Assembly (NCBI RefSeq): GCF_029407905.1
Contig: NC_073628.1
Location: 48,195,501 to 48,259,500, forward strand
From: Bubalus kerabau
Lineage: Eukaryota > Chordata > Mammalia > Artiodactyla > Bovidae
Direction: 5' to 3'
DNA: 64,000 nt
Position numbers and translations under genes: made by a program. This document shows, one piece after another, positions 54,110 to 64,000 of the stretch; within the stretch, counting starts at the first letter, position 1; every line of letters starts with the position of its first letter. Below the pieces are notes generated by a model that worked only from the letters and a program-made list of their open reading frames with translations, was not told the origin of the DNA and did no database searches.

Positions 54110-56346
54110 CAGATCAGATCAGATTAGTTGCTCAGTCGTGTCTGACTCTTTGCGACCCCATGAATCGCAGCACACCAGGCCTCCCTGTCCATCACCAACT
54201 CCCGGAGTTCACTCAGACTCACGTCCATCGAGTCAGTGATGCCATCCAGCCATCTCATCCTCTGCTGTCCCTTTCTCCTCCTGCTCCCAATCCCTCCCAG
54301 CATCAGTCTTTTCCAACGAGTCAACTCTTCGCATGGGGTGGCCAAAGTACTAGAGTTTCAGCTTTAGCATCATTCCTTCCAAAGAAATCCCAGGGCTGAA
54401 CTCCTTCAGAATGGACTGGTTGGATCTCCTTGCAGTCCAACGGACTCTCAAGAGTCTTCTCCAACACCACAGTTCAAAAGCATCAATTCTTTGGTGCTCA
54501 GCCTTCTTCACAGTCCAACTCTCACATCCATGCATGATGACAGGAAAAACCATAGCCTTGACTAGATGGACCTTTGTTGGCAAAGTAATGTCTCTGCTTT
54601 TCAATATGCTATCGAGGTTGGTCATAACTTTCCTCCCAAGGAGTAAGCGTCTTATAATTCATGGCTGCACTCATCATCTGCAGTGATTTTGGAGCACAGA
54701 AAAATAAAGTCTGACACTGTTTCCACTGTTTCCCCATCTATTTCCCATGAAGTGATGGGACCGGATGCCATGATCTTCGTTTTCTGAAGGTTGAGTTTAA
54801 GCCAGCTTTTTCACTCTCCACTTTCACTTTCATCAAGAGGCTTTTGAGTTCCTCTTCACTTTCTGCCATAAGGGTGGTGTCATCTACATATCTGAGGTTA
54901 TTGATATTTCTCCCAGAAATCTTCATTCCAGCTTGTGTTTCTTCCAGTCCAGTGTTTCTCATGATGTACTCTGCATATAAGTTAAATAAACAGGGTGACA
55001 ATATACAGCCTTGACGAACTCCTTTTCCTACTTGGAACCAGTCTGTTGTTCCATGTCCAGTTCCATGTCCATGTTGCTTCCTGACTTGCATACAAATTTC
55101 TCAAGAGGCTGGTCAGGTGGTCCGGTATTCCCATCTCTTTCAGAATTTCCCACAATTTATTGTGATCCATACAGTCAAAGGCTTTGGCATAGTCAATAAA
55201 GCAGAAATAGATGTTTTTCTGGGACTCTCTTGCTTTTTCGATGATCCAGCGGATGTTGGCAATTTGATCTCTGGTTCCTCTGCCTTTTCTAAAACCAGCT
55301 TGAACATCAGGAAGTTCACGGTTCACATATTGCTGAAGCCTGCCTTGGAGAATTTTGAGCATTACTTTACTAGCGTGTGAGATGAGTGCAATTGTGCGGT
55401 AGTTTGAGCATTCTTTGGCATTGCCTTTCTTTGGGATTGGAATGAAAACTGACCTTTTCCTGTCCTGTGGCCACTGCTGAGTTTTCCAAATGTGCTGGCA
55501 TATTGAGTGAAGCACTTTCACAGCATCATCTTTCAGGATTTGGAATAGCTCAACTGGAATGCCATCACCTCCACTAGCTTTGTTCGTAGTGATGCTTTCT
55601 AAGGCCCACTTGACTTCACATTCCAGGATGTCTGGCTCTAGGTCAGTGATCACACCATCGTGATTATCTGGGTCATGAAGATCTTTTTTGTATAGTTCTT
55701 CTGTGTATTCTTGCCACCTCTTCTTAATATCTTCTGCTTCTGTTAGGTCCATACCATTTCTGTCCTTTATCGAGCCCATCTTTGCATGAAATGTTCCTTT
55801 GGTATCTCTGATTTTCTTGAAGACATCTCTAGTCTTTCCCATTCTGTTGTTTTCCTCTATTTCTTTGCATTGATCTCTGAAGAAGGCTTTCTTATCTCTT
55901 CTTGCTATTCTTTGGAACTCTGCATTCAAATGGGTATATCTTTCCTTTTCTCCTTTGCTTTTCGCTTCTCTTCTTTTCACAGCTATTTGTAAGGCCTCCC
56001 CAGACAGCCATTTTGCTTTTTTTGCATTTCTTTTCCATGGGAATGGTCTTGATCCCTGTCTCCTGTACAATGTCACGAACCTCAGTCCATAGTCCATCAG
56101 GCACTCTATCTATCAGATCTAAGCCCTTAAATCTATTTCTCATTTCCACTGTAAAATCATAAGGGATTTGATGTAGGTCATACCTGAATGGTCTAGTGGT
56201 TTTCCCTACTTTCTTCAATTTCAGTCTGAATTTGGTAATAAGGAGTTCATGGTCTGAGCCACAGTCAGCTCCTGGTCTTGTTTTTGCTGACTGTATGGAG
56301 CTTCTCCATCTTTGGCTGCAAAGAATATAATCAATCTGATTTCAGT
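54110..56346 (-). mobile_element. BovB LINE (antisense, 5'-truncated)
   Basis: About 2.24 kb, starting at an 'agatc' repeat tail (54110-54125) and ending at 'ctgatttcagt', a position matching 46857 in the nearly complete copy. The tail differs from the 'agttc' units of the other copies. It holds the longest single BovB open frame in the window. No TSD was recognised. Confidence 0.95.
54738..56218 (-). pseudogene. BovB RT ORF, 371 codons open, then frameshift
   Basis: The minus frame 54982-56097 is open for 371 codons and holds the linker region ('AKKAKWLSGEALQIAVKRRE'), the RT fingers ('NKASGGDGIPVELFQILKDD'), 'NYRTIALISHASKVMLKILQ', 'DVQAGFRKGRGTRDQIANIR' and 'FIDYAKAFDCMDHNKLWEIL'. It breaks near 55060, where a short 'gttccatgtcca' duplication shifts the frame. 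The remaining palm is in the frame 54738-55091, with the catalytic box altered to YVDD (54879-54890). The first residues (about 24) of the 371-codon frame are out-of-frame sequence, not true BovB protein. Confidence 0.92.
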
Positions 56347-56406
56347 TAGGGTTAGTAGTTGGGCTTAATCTAATAACTTCATAAGGTAGATTCTAATGTA
56401 GATAAG
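56347..56406. other. 60-bp spacer between two BovB copies
   Basis: Short unique sequence ('tagggttagtagttgggctt' onward) separating two BovB insertions of the same orientation. Confidence 0.7.
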
Positions 56407-57868
56407 CAGTTCAGTTCAGTTCAGTTCAGTCACGCAGTCGTGTGCGACTCTTTGCGACCCCATGAATCACAGCATGCCAGGCCTCTCTGTCCATCACCAA
56501 CTCCCAGAGTTCACTCAAACTCATACCCATTGAGTCGGTGATGCCATCGAGACATCTCATCCTCTGTTGTCCCCTTCTCCTTCTGCTCCTAATCCCTCCC
56601 AGCATCAGGGTCTTTTCCAATGAGTCAACTCTTTGCATGAGGTGGCCAAAGTACTGGAGTTTCAGCTTTAGCATCATTCCTTCCAAAGAACACCCAGGAC
56701 TGATCTCCTTTAGAATGGACTGGTTGGATTTCCATGCAGTAAGGGACTCTCAAGAGTCTTTTCCAACACCACAGTTTAAAACATCAATTCTTCGGTGCTC
56801 AGCTTTCTTCACAGTCCAACTCTCGCATCCATACATGACCACTGAAAAAAACCCTAGCCTTGACTAGACAAACCTTTGTTGGCAAAGTAATGTCTCTGCT
56901 TTTGAATATGGTATCTAGGTTAGTCATAACTTTCCTTCCAAGGAATAAGCGTCTTTTAATCTAATGGCTGCAATCATCATCTGTAGTGATTTTGGAGCCC
57001 AAAAAAATAGTCTGACACTGTTTCCACTGTTTTCCCATCTATTGGCCATGAAGTGATGAGACCAGATGCCATGATCTTAGTTTTCTGAATGTTGAGTGTT
57101 AAGCCAACTTTTTCACTCTCCTCTTTCACTTTCATCAAGAGGCTTTTTAGTTCCTATTCACTTTCTGCCATAAGAATGGTGTCATCTACATATCTGAGGT
57201 TATTTATATTTCTCCTGGCAACCTTGATTCCAACTTGTGCTTCTTCCAGCCCAGAATTTCTCATGATGTACTCTGCATATAAGTTAAATAAGCAGGGTGA
57301 CAATATACAGCCTTGACGTACTCCTTTTCCTATTTGGAACCAGTCTGTTGTTTCCTGTCCAGTTCTAATAGGCTTCTCAAGAGGCAGGTCAGGTATTCCC
57401 ATCTCTTTCAGTGTTTATTGTTTATTCCACAGTTTATTGTGATCCACACAGTCAAAGACTTTGGCATAGTCAATAAAGCAGAAATAGATGTTTTTCTAGA
57501 ACTCTCTTGCTTTTTCCATGATCCAGCAGATGCTGGCAATTTGATCTCTGGTTCCTCTGCCTTTTCTAAAACCAGCTTGAACATCTGGAAGTTCACGGTT
57601 CACATATTGCTGAAGCCTGGCTTGGAGAATTTTGAGCATTACTTTACTAGTGTGTGAGATGAGTGCAATTGTGTGATAGTTTGAACATTCTTTGGCATTG
57701 CCTTTCTTTGGGATTGGAATGAAAACTGACCTTTTCCTGTCCTGTGGCCACTGCTGAGTTTTCCAAATGTGCTGGCATATTGAGTGAAGCACTTTCACAG
57801 CATCATCTTTCAGGATTTGGAATAGCTCAACTGGAATTCCATCACCTCCACTAGCTTTGTTCGTAGTG
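56407..57868 (-). mobile_element. BovB LINE (antisense, 5'-truncated)
   Basis: About 1.46 kb with an 'agttc' repeat tail (56407-56428), truncated at 'tttgttcgtagtg'. Several small deletions are visible: about 45 bases around 57370 in the RT region, and an insert near 57410-57430. No TSD was recognised. Confidence 0.94.
56426..57868 (-). pseudogene. BovB RT and C-terminus, frameshifted
   Basis: Minus-strand frames 57496-57930 (RT fingers, 'NYHTIALISHTSKVMLKILQ'), 57154-57402 (palm, 'CILSPCLFNLYAEYIM', catalytic box YVDD at 57181-57192) and 56426-56686 (C-terminus) show the usual domain order. Deletions and shifts between them exclude a functional product. Confidence 0.9.
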
Positions 57869-58102
57869 TTAGTAGCACATAACAAATGTTTAACAAAATG
57901 TATTAATGGGAGCAGAGTGTCACTGAACATTTAAAAAGCCATTATTTGGTAAATATGGATATGACCATCATTAAATTGGTGTAGCAAAACTACTTCATTC
58001 TCTCACAAAACTAGTGTCCCACCAGACCATAATGTGAGAGACTTTTCATAATATCCTATAGGAGAAAAGAAGACTTACCTTCTGAAATTTTTCTTGAAAA
58101 TG
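57869..58102. other. no recognised feature
   Basis: AT-rich unique DNA between a BovB and a SINE. Confidence 0.5.
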
Positions 58103-58296
58103 AAACTGTTAGCTTCTTAGTTTGGACTCACTCTTTGTGACCCTATGAATTGTAGCCCGCCAGACTCCTCTGTCCATGGCATTTCCCAGGCAAGAATACT
58201 GGAATGGATTGCCATTCCCTTTTCCAGGGGATCTTCCCGACCCAGGGTTTGAACTTGGTCTCCAACATTTCAGGCAGATTCATTGCTGTCTGAGAT
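58103..58296 (-). mobile_element. Bov-tA SINE (antisense)
   Basis: From 'gttagcttcttagtttggactc' to 'ttcattgctgtctgaga'. The last bases of the tRNA head are lost. Confidence 0.9.
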
Positions 58297-58384
58297 AGTT
58301 TTATCAACTTAATTTCTTAGTTTATGATATAAACAGTAATCTCCTAAAGATCATTCATTTGTCTGTGTTAATTAGTTTAGAAAA

Positions 58385-58601
58385 TGTTGTTGCTATTGTT
58401 TATTCACTAAGTCGTGCCTGACTCTTTGTGACTGCATGGACTATAGCTTGCCAGACTTTTTGTCTATGAGATTTCCCAAGCTATAATACTGGAGTGAGTT
58501 GCCATTTCCTCCTCCAGGGGATCTTTCTGGCTCCGAGACAAAACCTGCCTCCCTTGCCTTGGCAGACTGATTCTTTACTGCTGAGCCACCAGGGAAACAC
58601 C
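58385..58601 (-). mobile_element. Bov-tA SINE (antisense)
   Basis: From 'gttgttgctattgtttattcac' to 'ctgagccaccagggaaacacc'. Complete. Confidence 0.92.
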
Positions 58602-59894
58602 TAAGGATATGTTGAAACTATTTAAATTATAAAAACCTGATTTGTGTATAACATTGAAGACACCCAAGTTCATGAAGTAAGCTCCAAAAGTGGAATAGCT
58701 AAAAAGAAGGAAATTTGAATGAAAGACATAAGCATGCATATTCAGAAAAAAATATTTCTATTATACTTGGATTATTAGACTGTAAAATGTTGATGACATT
58801 GTAATGTTGATTCAGATACAGATTTCCAAGGGTTGATGCACTTACATCCATTTAAAAACAAAATTGATGGCTGGAATAAACAGCATTGCAAATATTATCA
58901 GAAATTTCTGAATCTCAGATTCTTTATGTGATCCAGGAGATGCTACATTTTGTTTATCTAAAAACTAATCCCTGGAACAAGATAGCCAGTGATTGAAAAA
59001 AAGAAAAGAAAAACTTCAGTTAATAAGCATACAAATGCAGACTTTGGTGCTGAGGCCAAGGATACCTGAGAACTGCTGAGATCTTGGCTGGCTTGTGGTT
59101 TACCAGGCAGCCATCATTTTCCCTGTTGTGTGGAAAGATGGTACAATGACCTGCAGAAGCTGTATCACACTGAAAAAGACCCTCGGCCACTACAAGAAAA
59201 GCTTTGAATTGGATTCATGTCTAAACTTCTGCCTTCTCTCTCAAGCTGAATTCCTCCAACATTAAAGCAACTACTATTTGCTTTGTAAATAGTAACTTAC
59301 AAAGCAGCTGTTGTCAACCAGACAGGTAACCAGCGTGACACAGTTTACCTTTGAATTGTTCAAAGGTAAAAACCAAACATAAAACAAAAAGAAAACAAAA
59401 ACCTTCTAAGACAGTTAAGAGTGAACACAAGAAATAGGGGGAATGTTTTCAGAAGTGGCTGAGGATCAGTGACTGCAGAGTCAGGATAAGGCACGTTAGA
59501 GTGTGTGCGCCAGTCAACCAAGAGAAGGAACCACCCACGGAGCAGACCAAGAATCAAAACCCAAGTTCTAGAGATCGTGGCGGTTGCAGCTTTGGTGAAA
59601 CTTGTTAGTCTGAAAGAAGTTTAATTTGTCTTTTAAGAACAGATGTCTCTTAGGAGTCCAGTGTCTGAAGGCAATGGAATAATCCTGACTCACTGGGCCA
59701 CTCTAAGTATGTCTGTTTAGCAATCAGCAAATGCTTCCCAAAGGGGTGATGGCAGAGGCAGTGGAAAGAAAATAGGCTGGAAGCTGCAGAGGGTGTGGGG
59801 AGATGGGGAAGGTGGACGCCACGACCCTTTTGGCAAGAAACAGGCAGTACAAATTAAAGCTTAAAATGTTAAAATGCACAAGTCCCTGGTGCCA
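58602..59894. other. unexplained DNA with two small hairpins
   Basis: No named repeat covers this stretch. Two perfect short inverted repeats lie at 59280-59305 (9-bp arms, 8-nt loop) and 59344-59370 (11-bp arms, 5-nt loop). From about 59040 to 59560 the base composition is richer in GC than its surroundings, as a processed pseudogene or an old LTR might be, but I recognise no protein. Confidence 0.45.
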
Positions 59895-60035
59895 GCATTC
59901 CCACTCTGGGATATATAAGCTTCAGAAATGAAAGCTAAGTATTAATAGTATGCATACAAGGCTACTGATTGCAGTGTTGTGTGCATGACCGAGAAACTGG
60001 AAACAACCAGTCTCTCGGTACAGGGATGGCTGAAT
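59895..60035 (+). repeat. old L1 3'-region relic
   Basis: 'ccagcattcccactctgggatata', 'ggctactgattgcagtgttgtg', 'accgagaaactggaaacaacc', 'ggtacagggatggctgaatg' follows the C-terminal region of older mammalian L1 ORF2. Confidence 0.6.
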
Positions 60036-60307
60036 GTGTGATGGGCATCTGTCCACTGCCAGCTCATCACCATCTGTCCCTTTCTTTGCTAACAGAAATT
60101 AAATTTCCTTTAGGTATCCGTTCTCCAGGAAAGGGGACCTATAGGCCCAACCTCAGGGGAAAATCCATAATGGTCTAGAGTGAAATAGATTTGAAATCTG
60201 TGGCTCCACCCTGGTCCCTCCACTGCCAAGCCATATGAGCTGCATGTCACTCCATCTACCTAGGCCCTATGTTCTCAGTTGGAAAGGGCTCATTCATTTG
60301 CCCCATC
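60036..60307. other. no recognised feature
   Basis: Unique-looking DNA. No supported gene. Confidence 0.5.
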
Positions 60308-60427
60308 TACCCGTTGTTTAGTTGCTAAGTCTTGTCCTACCCCATGGACTCTAGCCCACCAGGCTCCTCTGTCCATGAGATTTTCCAGGCAAGAATACTG
60401 GAGTGGGTTGCCATTTCCTTCTCCAAA
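60308..60427 (-). mobile_element. Bov-A monomer SINE (antisense)
   Basis: One antisense unit: 'cgttgtttagttgctaagtc' through 'ggttgccatttccttctcc', with a short deletion near 60335. Confidence 0.88.
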
Positions 60428-61289
60428 TTGAGAAAATAGAAGTATATATTACTTCACTAGATAGTGGCAAAGAGAAATTGACTTGTGAAATCTCGTCTTC
60501 GAGCTATTGCACTCAATCAAAAATAGCTTAGGCTAAGTGCTTCTTAAATGCACCTTAACTTATTGGGTACTTGCCTTTATATTGCAAAACCTCTCAGCCC
60601 ACTTGAGTTGCATTCAAGCAGAGTCAAAGGAAAACTTGGGGCTTTTAACTCAAAAGTCATTGAAATCAGATAAGAAATGTATCAGCTGGCCGATCTTTCC
60701 TGCTACTGCATCGACACCAACCAGTCTCATGCACTTCAGTCACAGGAATGATTTTGTGACATCTTCATACTGGGATGTTTTCCAAAGTTTCGAGCCCCAC
60801 TTCAACATTTCTTATAATGAACATTTTCCAATATCCCCAAACCAGGAAACATTGATTTTACTAGAATTAAGTAAAAAAGTATCCGAATCTAGAAATTATG
60901 TGATAAGGACAATTAGAATGGGAAGTTTAAATACAAATGTTCCTCTGTTTCCATTATAGTCAAACTAAGAGTTCTTATATTTTCCTTAAGAAGCAAGATA
61001 CTTACAAGGTATCTGCCAACTTCAGATATCTGAAGTACGATGGGGATATAACCAAAAATAGAAGCTTTGGAGATGCAACTGCTTCATTTGCTGAGATGAG
61101 AAAACTACAACTTACAAAGTCATAAAATATATCCATGGCTGGACAATTACTTAGTGTTGGAAGAGTATAAAATCAAATTCATTGTTTTCTTTGTTATTTA
61201 GGGATGGATTAAATTTATGATTTGCTTTACTGGGGAGAAGTTCCAGTGGGCCATCAAAAATATCAGTCTACCTTCCACAGTCCTAACTG
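60428..61289. other. no recognised feature; 140-codon open frame
   Basis: The frame 60537-60959 (plus) is the longest in the window that no transposon explains. Its start region is hydrophobic (residues 1-25), but no domain or family is recognised. Given the length of the window, such a frame can occur by chance. I do not call it a gene. Confidence 0.4.
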
Positions 61290-61530
61290 AAGCTTTCTTT
61301 GCCTCTCATCTGGACTGGTTTAACAGTCTGCAAGCAGATGTTCTGCCTCTAATTTCTATGCCACCTGATATTACCTGTGTAAGCTTTCAGATCAATTTTC
61401 TAAGGCACAAACCTGATGACATCATCACTCCCTGCTTAAAATCCTTCCATCATATCTTAAAACTTACCCTCAACTGGTAAACGGTTCAGGCTCACTTCTA
61501 AAACCCTCTACAGTTCTGTCTTTTGTATCT
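61290..61530 (+). repeat. L2 LINE relic
   Basis: 'cacaaacctgatgacatcatcactccctgcttaaaatccttccatcatatc' and 'aaaaccctctacagttctg' follow the sense L2 region upstream of its 3' end. Diverged. Confidence 0.5.
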
Positions 61531-62119
61531 CCTATATCTAGCCATATCTACTGCAACATTATCATGTGGGCTATCAACTCTAAGAAAATAATTATAACTC
61601 AATTTTTTTTCTGGTATACAAAATCTGCAGAAGTGACAAACACTGGAAGCAGTAATGGTTCTCAAAAAGCGGGAGCCCTAAGGCGGTGATGACTAGGAGA
61701 GAAAGTCACAATATATCCTTGGCCAGGACAGCTGCTCACACAAAGTCTGTCTGCTCTTTAGGTGTCAGTTTGCCGATCTTCAGTGTTGCTGCATAAACTT
61801 GGCTGGCTAGTGCCTTTTCTCAGCCCTCTTCTGCACTGAAGCATTCTGCCTCAGCTGTGCTAGCTTTTAGTGGGCTCACCACACTTGCTTCAGTTGGAAA
61901 CTTGATGCAAAAAGTTTGCCCATATCCTAAACCATTTGTTTTAGAAGTTGCAGACCAAGCAGTGCTTATATTATGAATCATGCCCAGGAAATTATTCCTG
62001 GAAAATAATAGTTTATCGAATACATATAAACAAATGATATGCAGAGAGAGTTGGCATATATCTAGACCACAGTTGCAGAGGAAGTTAAATGAAAGGGAAA
62101 TAGTCAATGGTTTGTTAGT
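61531..62119. other. no recognised feature
   Basis: A 95-codon minus-strand frame (61820-62107) has no recognisable domain. A processed pseudogene is possible, but nothing in the sequence identifies it. Confidence 0.4.
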
Positions 62120-62325
62120 GGTAACAGTGGTGGCGATTTAGTCATTAAGTCGAGTCCAACGCTTGTGGCTCCATGGATTGTAGCCTGCCTGCTCCCTGGG
62201 GTTTACCAGGAAAGAATACTGAAGTGGGTAATTATTTCCTTCTCAGATGATCGTCCCAACCCAGTGATTAAACCCTGGTCTCCTGCACTGCAGGTGGATT
62301 CTTTACCAACTGAGCCACCAGGAAC
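62120..62325 (-). mobile_element. Bov-tA SINE (antisense)
   Basis: From 'gtggtaacagtggtggcgatttagtc' to 'accaactgagccaccaggaaccc'. Diverged but complete. Confidence 0.9.
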
Positions 62326-62429
62326 CCAAGAAAGTAACATTACTTCTCTATTCATATTATGTGCAGGTTGACTGAGAAGTCCCTGGCTAATTGTCTTGAA
62401 CAATGAATCAACTAACTGAGAATATTAAT

Positions 62430-62810
62430 TCATTATTTTTTAACTAAAACTTATAGAGTATCTCCCAAATGTCAGAGGCTGTGCTAGGCACAAAAATAGA
62501 GGTGATTAAAATCTAACCCTGTCTCTCAAGACCTTGAAATTTTAGGAAGAAAAACAGTAAGTAGATTATGATTCAACGTGATATGTCAGAAAGTAGAGAA
62601 CTGTATAGAATACTGTGAGAACCAAAGAGATGTTAACTGCATGGGAAGTCAGAAAAGGGTTCACAGAGAAGGCAACGTTTTATTCCAGCCCTTTGTAACT
62701 GGGCATAGTGAAAAATAATGAGAGATAGAGATGAAGAGAAGGGCAGGAATAGAATAAAGATATGCCAGTCCTAGACAGTACCACAGTGAAGATGGTGAAG
62801 GACATGGGAG
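62430..62810 (-). repeat. L2 LINE relic (antisense)
   Basis: 'tatagagtatctcccaaatgtcagaggctgtgctaggcac', 'ctaaccctgtctctcaagaccttg' and 'gggttcacagagaaggcaacg' follow the antisense L2 3' region over about 230 bases, with a weaker match beyond. Confidence 0.65.
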
Positions 62811-62890
62811 ATGAAGGACAGGGAAGCCTGGCATGCTGCAGTCTATGGGGTTGTGAAGAATCAGACATGACTGAGTGACTGAACAACAGC
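62811..62890 (+). mobile_element. Bov SINE or BovB 3'-end fragment
   Basis: 'gaaggacagggaagcctggcatgctgcagtctatggggttgtgaagaatcagacatgactgagtgactgaac' is the terminal 80 bases of BovB. The 'ggacagggaagcctggc' part points to BovB rather than Bov-tA. Confidence 0.8.
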
Positions 62891-63062
62891 AGAGACTAAT
62901 GACCAAAGCACTAGGCTAAGAGCATGCCTAGTTTCCTTAGGCACACAATTGGTTCTCAGATTCAAATAGAGCATGCTGCTTCTCAGTGTAAACTGAAATT
63001 CTGGGTAACTTACTTGTTTTGTTTTTTTTTATGAAACATCTGTATTGTGTGAAAAAGCTTGT

Positions 63063-63287
63063 GCTTCCAGGTAGCACTAGGGGTAAAGAACCTGCCTGCC
63101 AGTGTAGGAGATATAAGAGACTTGGGTTCAATCCCTGAGTAGGGAGGATCCTCTAGAGGAGAGCATGGCAACCCACTCCAGTTGCCATGAGAAAATCCCA
63201 CAGACAGAGGAGCCTGACAGGCTAGAGTCCATGGGGTCACAAAGAGTCAGACACGACTGAAGTGACTGAACACGTACACACACACCA
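63063..63287 (+). mobile_element. Bov-tA SINE
   Basis: A sense copy from 'gcttccaggtagcactagggg' to 'gacacgactgaagtgactgaacacgtacacacacac', with a short deletion near 63180. Confidence 0.92.
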
Positions 63288-64000
63288 TGAAAAATCTTCC
63301 AAATCAGGCTCCAGTCAGTCAGTCCTGTATCTCTCCTTCCATATTTTGCAGATGCCTATGTGAACAAGTGCCTTGTTTCCCAAGCAGAGAGGACTGTCTC
63401 TGTCTTCTCTGCACTCAAGGGGGGTGCTTCACACCTAGATGCCATCGCTCTAGTACTGTTCTGGCTTGCCTTACTCCAACTGGAAAATTCTTGTCACTCA
63501 ACTAATGAGTCTCTTGGGATAAATCCATTCCTGCCACTGGGCAAAATAGCGGCCTCTTTTAAACATGTACCTATCGTAAAATGAGTTAATTAAGTTGTTT
63601 CTAGCTTTCATATTTGTGAGCTTCTTTGGATTTGCAAGTTTCTGAATTTAGAGGACCCTTAGAGAAGACTCAAGAGGAATTCTTCATTACACCAAAATAA
63701 GAGGCAAGGTTTGAGCTGGTTGACTCATGTGCAGAATCAAATACTAGAGAATGTTTTAATTAGAGATATTAAAACACTGGCACACATAGGTTCATATAAT
63801 ATGTAGAGCCTGAAACCAAGTATATATATTTAATATGATAAAAAAAACATTTAATTTTTATTTAAAGTTTTTGAATAGGTGATATGCTTAGATTGTTTTA
63901 AAAATATGTAAAATAAGATATAATGAAGAAGGCTACTCCCTCTTTTGTTTTACTTCCACTCAATCTCCCCCTTTCTCTTTATGAAGGAAGTACATTTTTG
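63288..64000. other. no recognised feature
   Basis: Unique-looking DNA to the right edge. Two overlapping open frames (63287-63505 and 63360-63584) have no recognisable domains. Confidence 0.5.

Noticed and set aside
54982..56097. 371-codon gene of unknown function
   Set aside because: It reads as the linker and RT region of an antisense BovB and breaks in the palm domain; the first residues are frame-shifted sequence.
59040..59260. Processed pseudogene
   Set aside because: The composition suggests coding origin, but no protein is recognised and no poly(A) tail or TSD is seen.
1..64000. Undescribed defence system, operon or viral gene cluster
   Set aside because: The window is mammalian repeat-rich DNA without clustered non-transposon genes; nothing in the sequence supports such a system.

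Overview
This window looks like nuclear DNA of a bovid ruminant (cattle, sheep, goat or a close relative). The evidence is its repeat content: BovB (RTE-type) LINEs, Bov-tA and Bov-A2 SINEs that share the BovB 3' end, CHR-type artiodactyl SINEs, a young ruminant-type L1 and older mammalian L1, L2, MIR and LTR relics. Sequence identity was judged by reading; no database was searched, so subfamily names are approximate and the species is not resolved.

I find no host protein-coding gene, rRNA gene or standalone tRNA gene. Every long reading frame that can be explained belongs to a decayed retrotransposon (BovB endonuclease/reverse transcriptase or L1 ORF2), to translated SINE sequence, or to a 27-bp tandem repeat whose period is a multiple of three. 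The window reads as AT-rich intergenic or intronic DNA.

Layout. 0-4.5 kb: a BovB end meets a 5'-truncated L1 head to head, followed by an older L1, a Bov-tA and a Bov-A2. 7.8-12.5 kb: a BovB 3' fragment, an L1 with an inverted 5' segment (twin-priming structure), a MIR split by a Bov-A2, and a 2.1-kb antisense BovB split by another Bov-A2 with a clear target-site duplication (TSD). 13-20.6 kb: sparse SINEs, a 59-bp and a 0.5-kb L1 tail, two BovB 3' ends and a CHR SINE. 21.0-21.55 kb: an 18-unit minisatellite. 22-42 kb: mostly old sequence with scattered SINEs, a putative solo LTR, an MLT1-like LTR, a 131-bp near-perfect hairpin (27.2 kb), a perfect 52-bp tandem duplication (34.2 kb) and a perfect 20-bp inverted repeat (36.8 kb). 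42.5-57.9 kb: a dense LINE cluster with six BovB copies (one nearly complete, with endonuclease and RT regions and a TSD) and a 2.9-kb L1 with a 15-bp TSD. 58-64 kb: SINEs, L2 and old L1 relics and unexplained unique DNA.

How the parts work together: BovB LINEs supply the retrotransposition machinery, and the Bov-tA and Bov-A2 SINEs end in the same 3' sequence, which fits the known LINE/SINE partnership. All LINE copies seen here are broken. The region's interest is therefore structural: insertion mechanisms, hairpins, tandem repeats, and paired repeats that could drive rearrangement.
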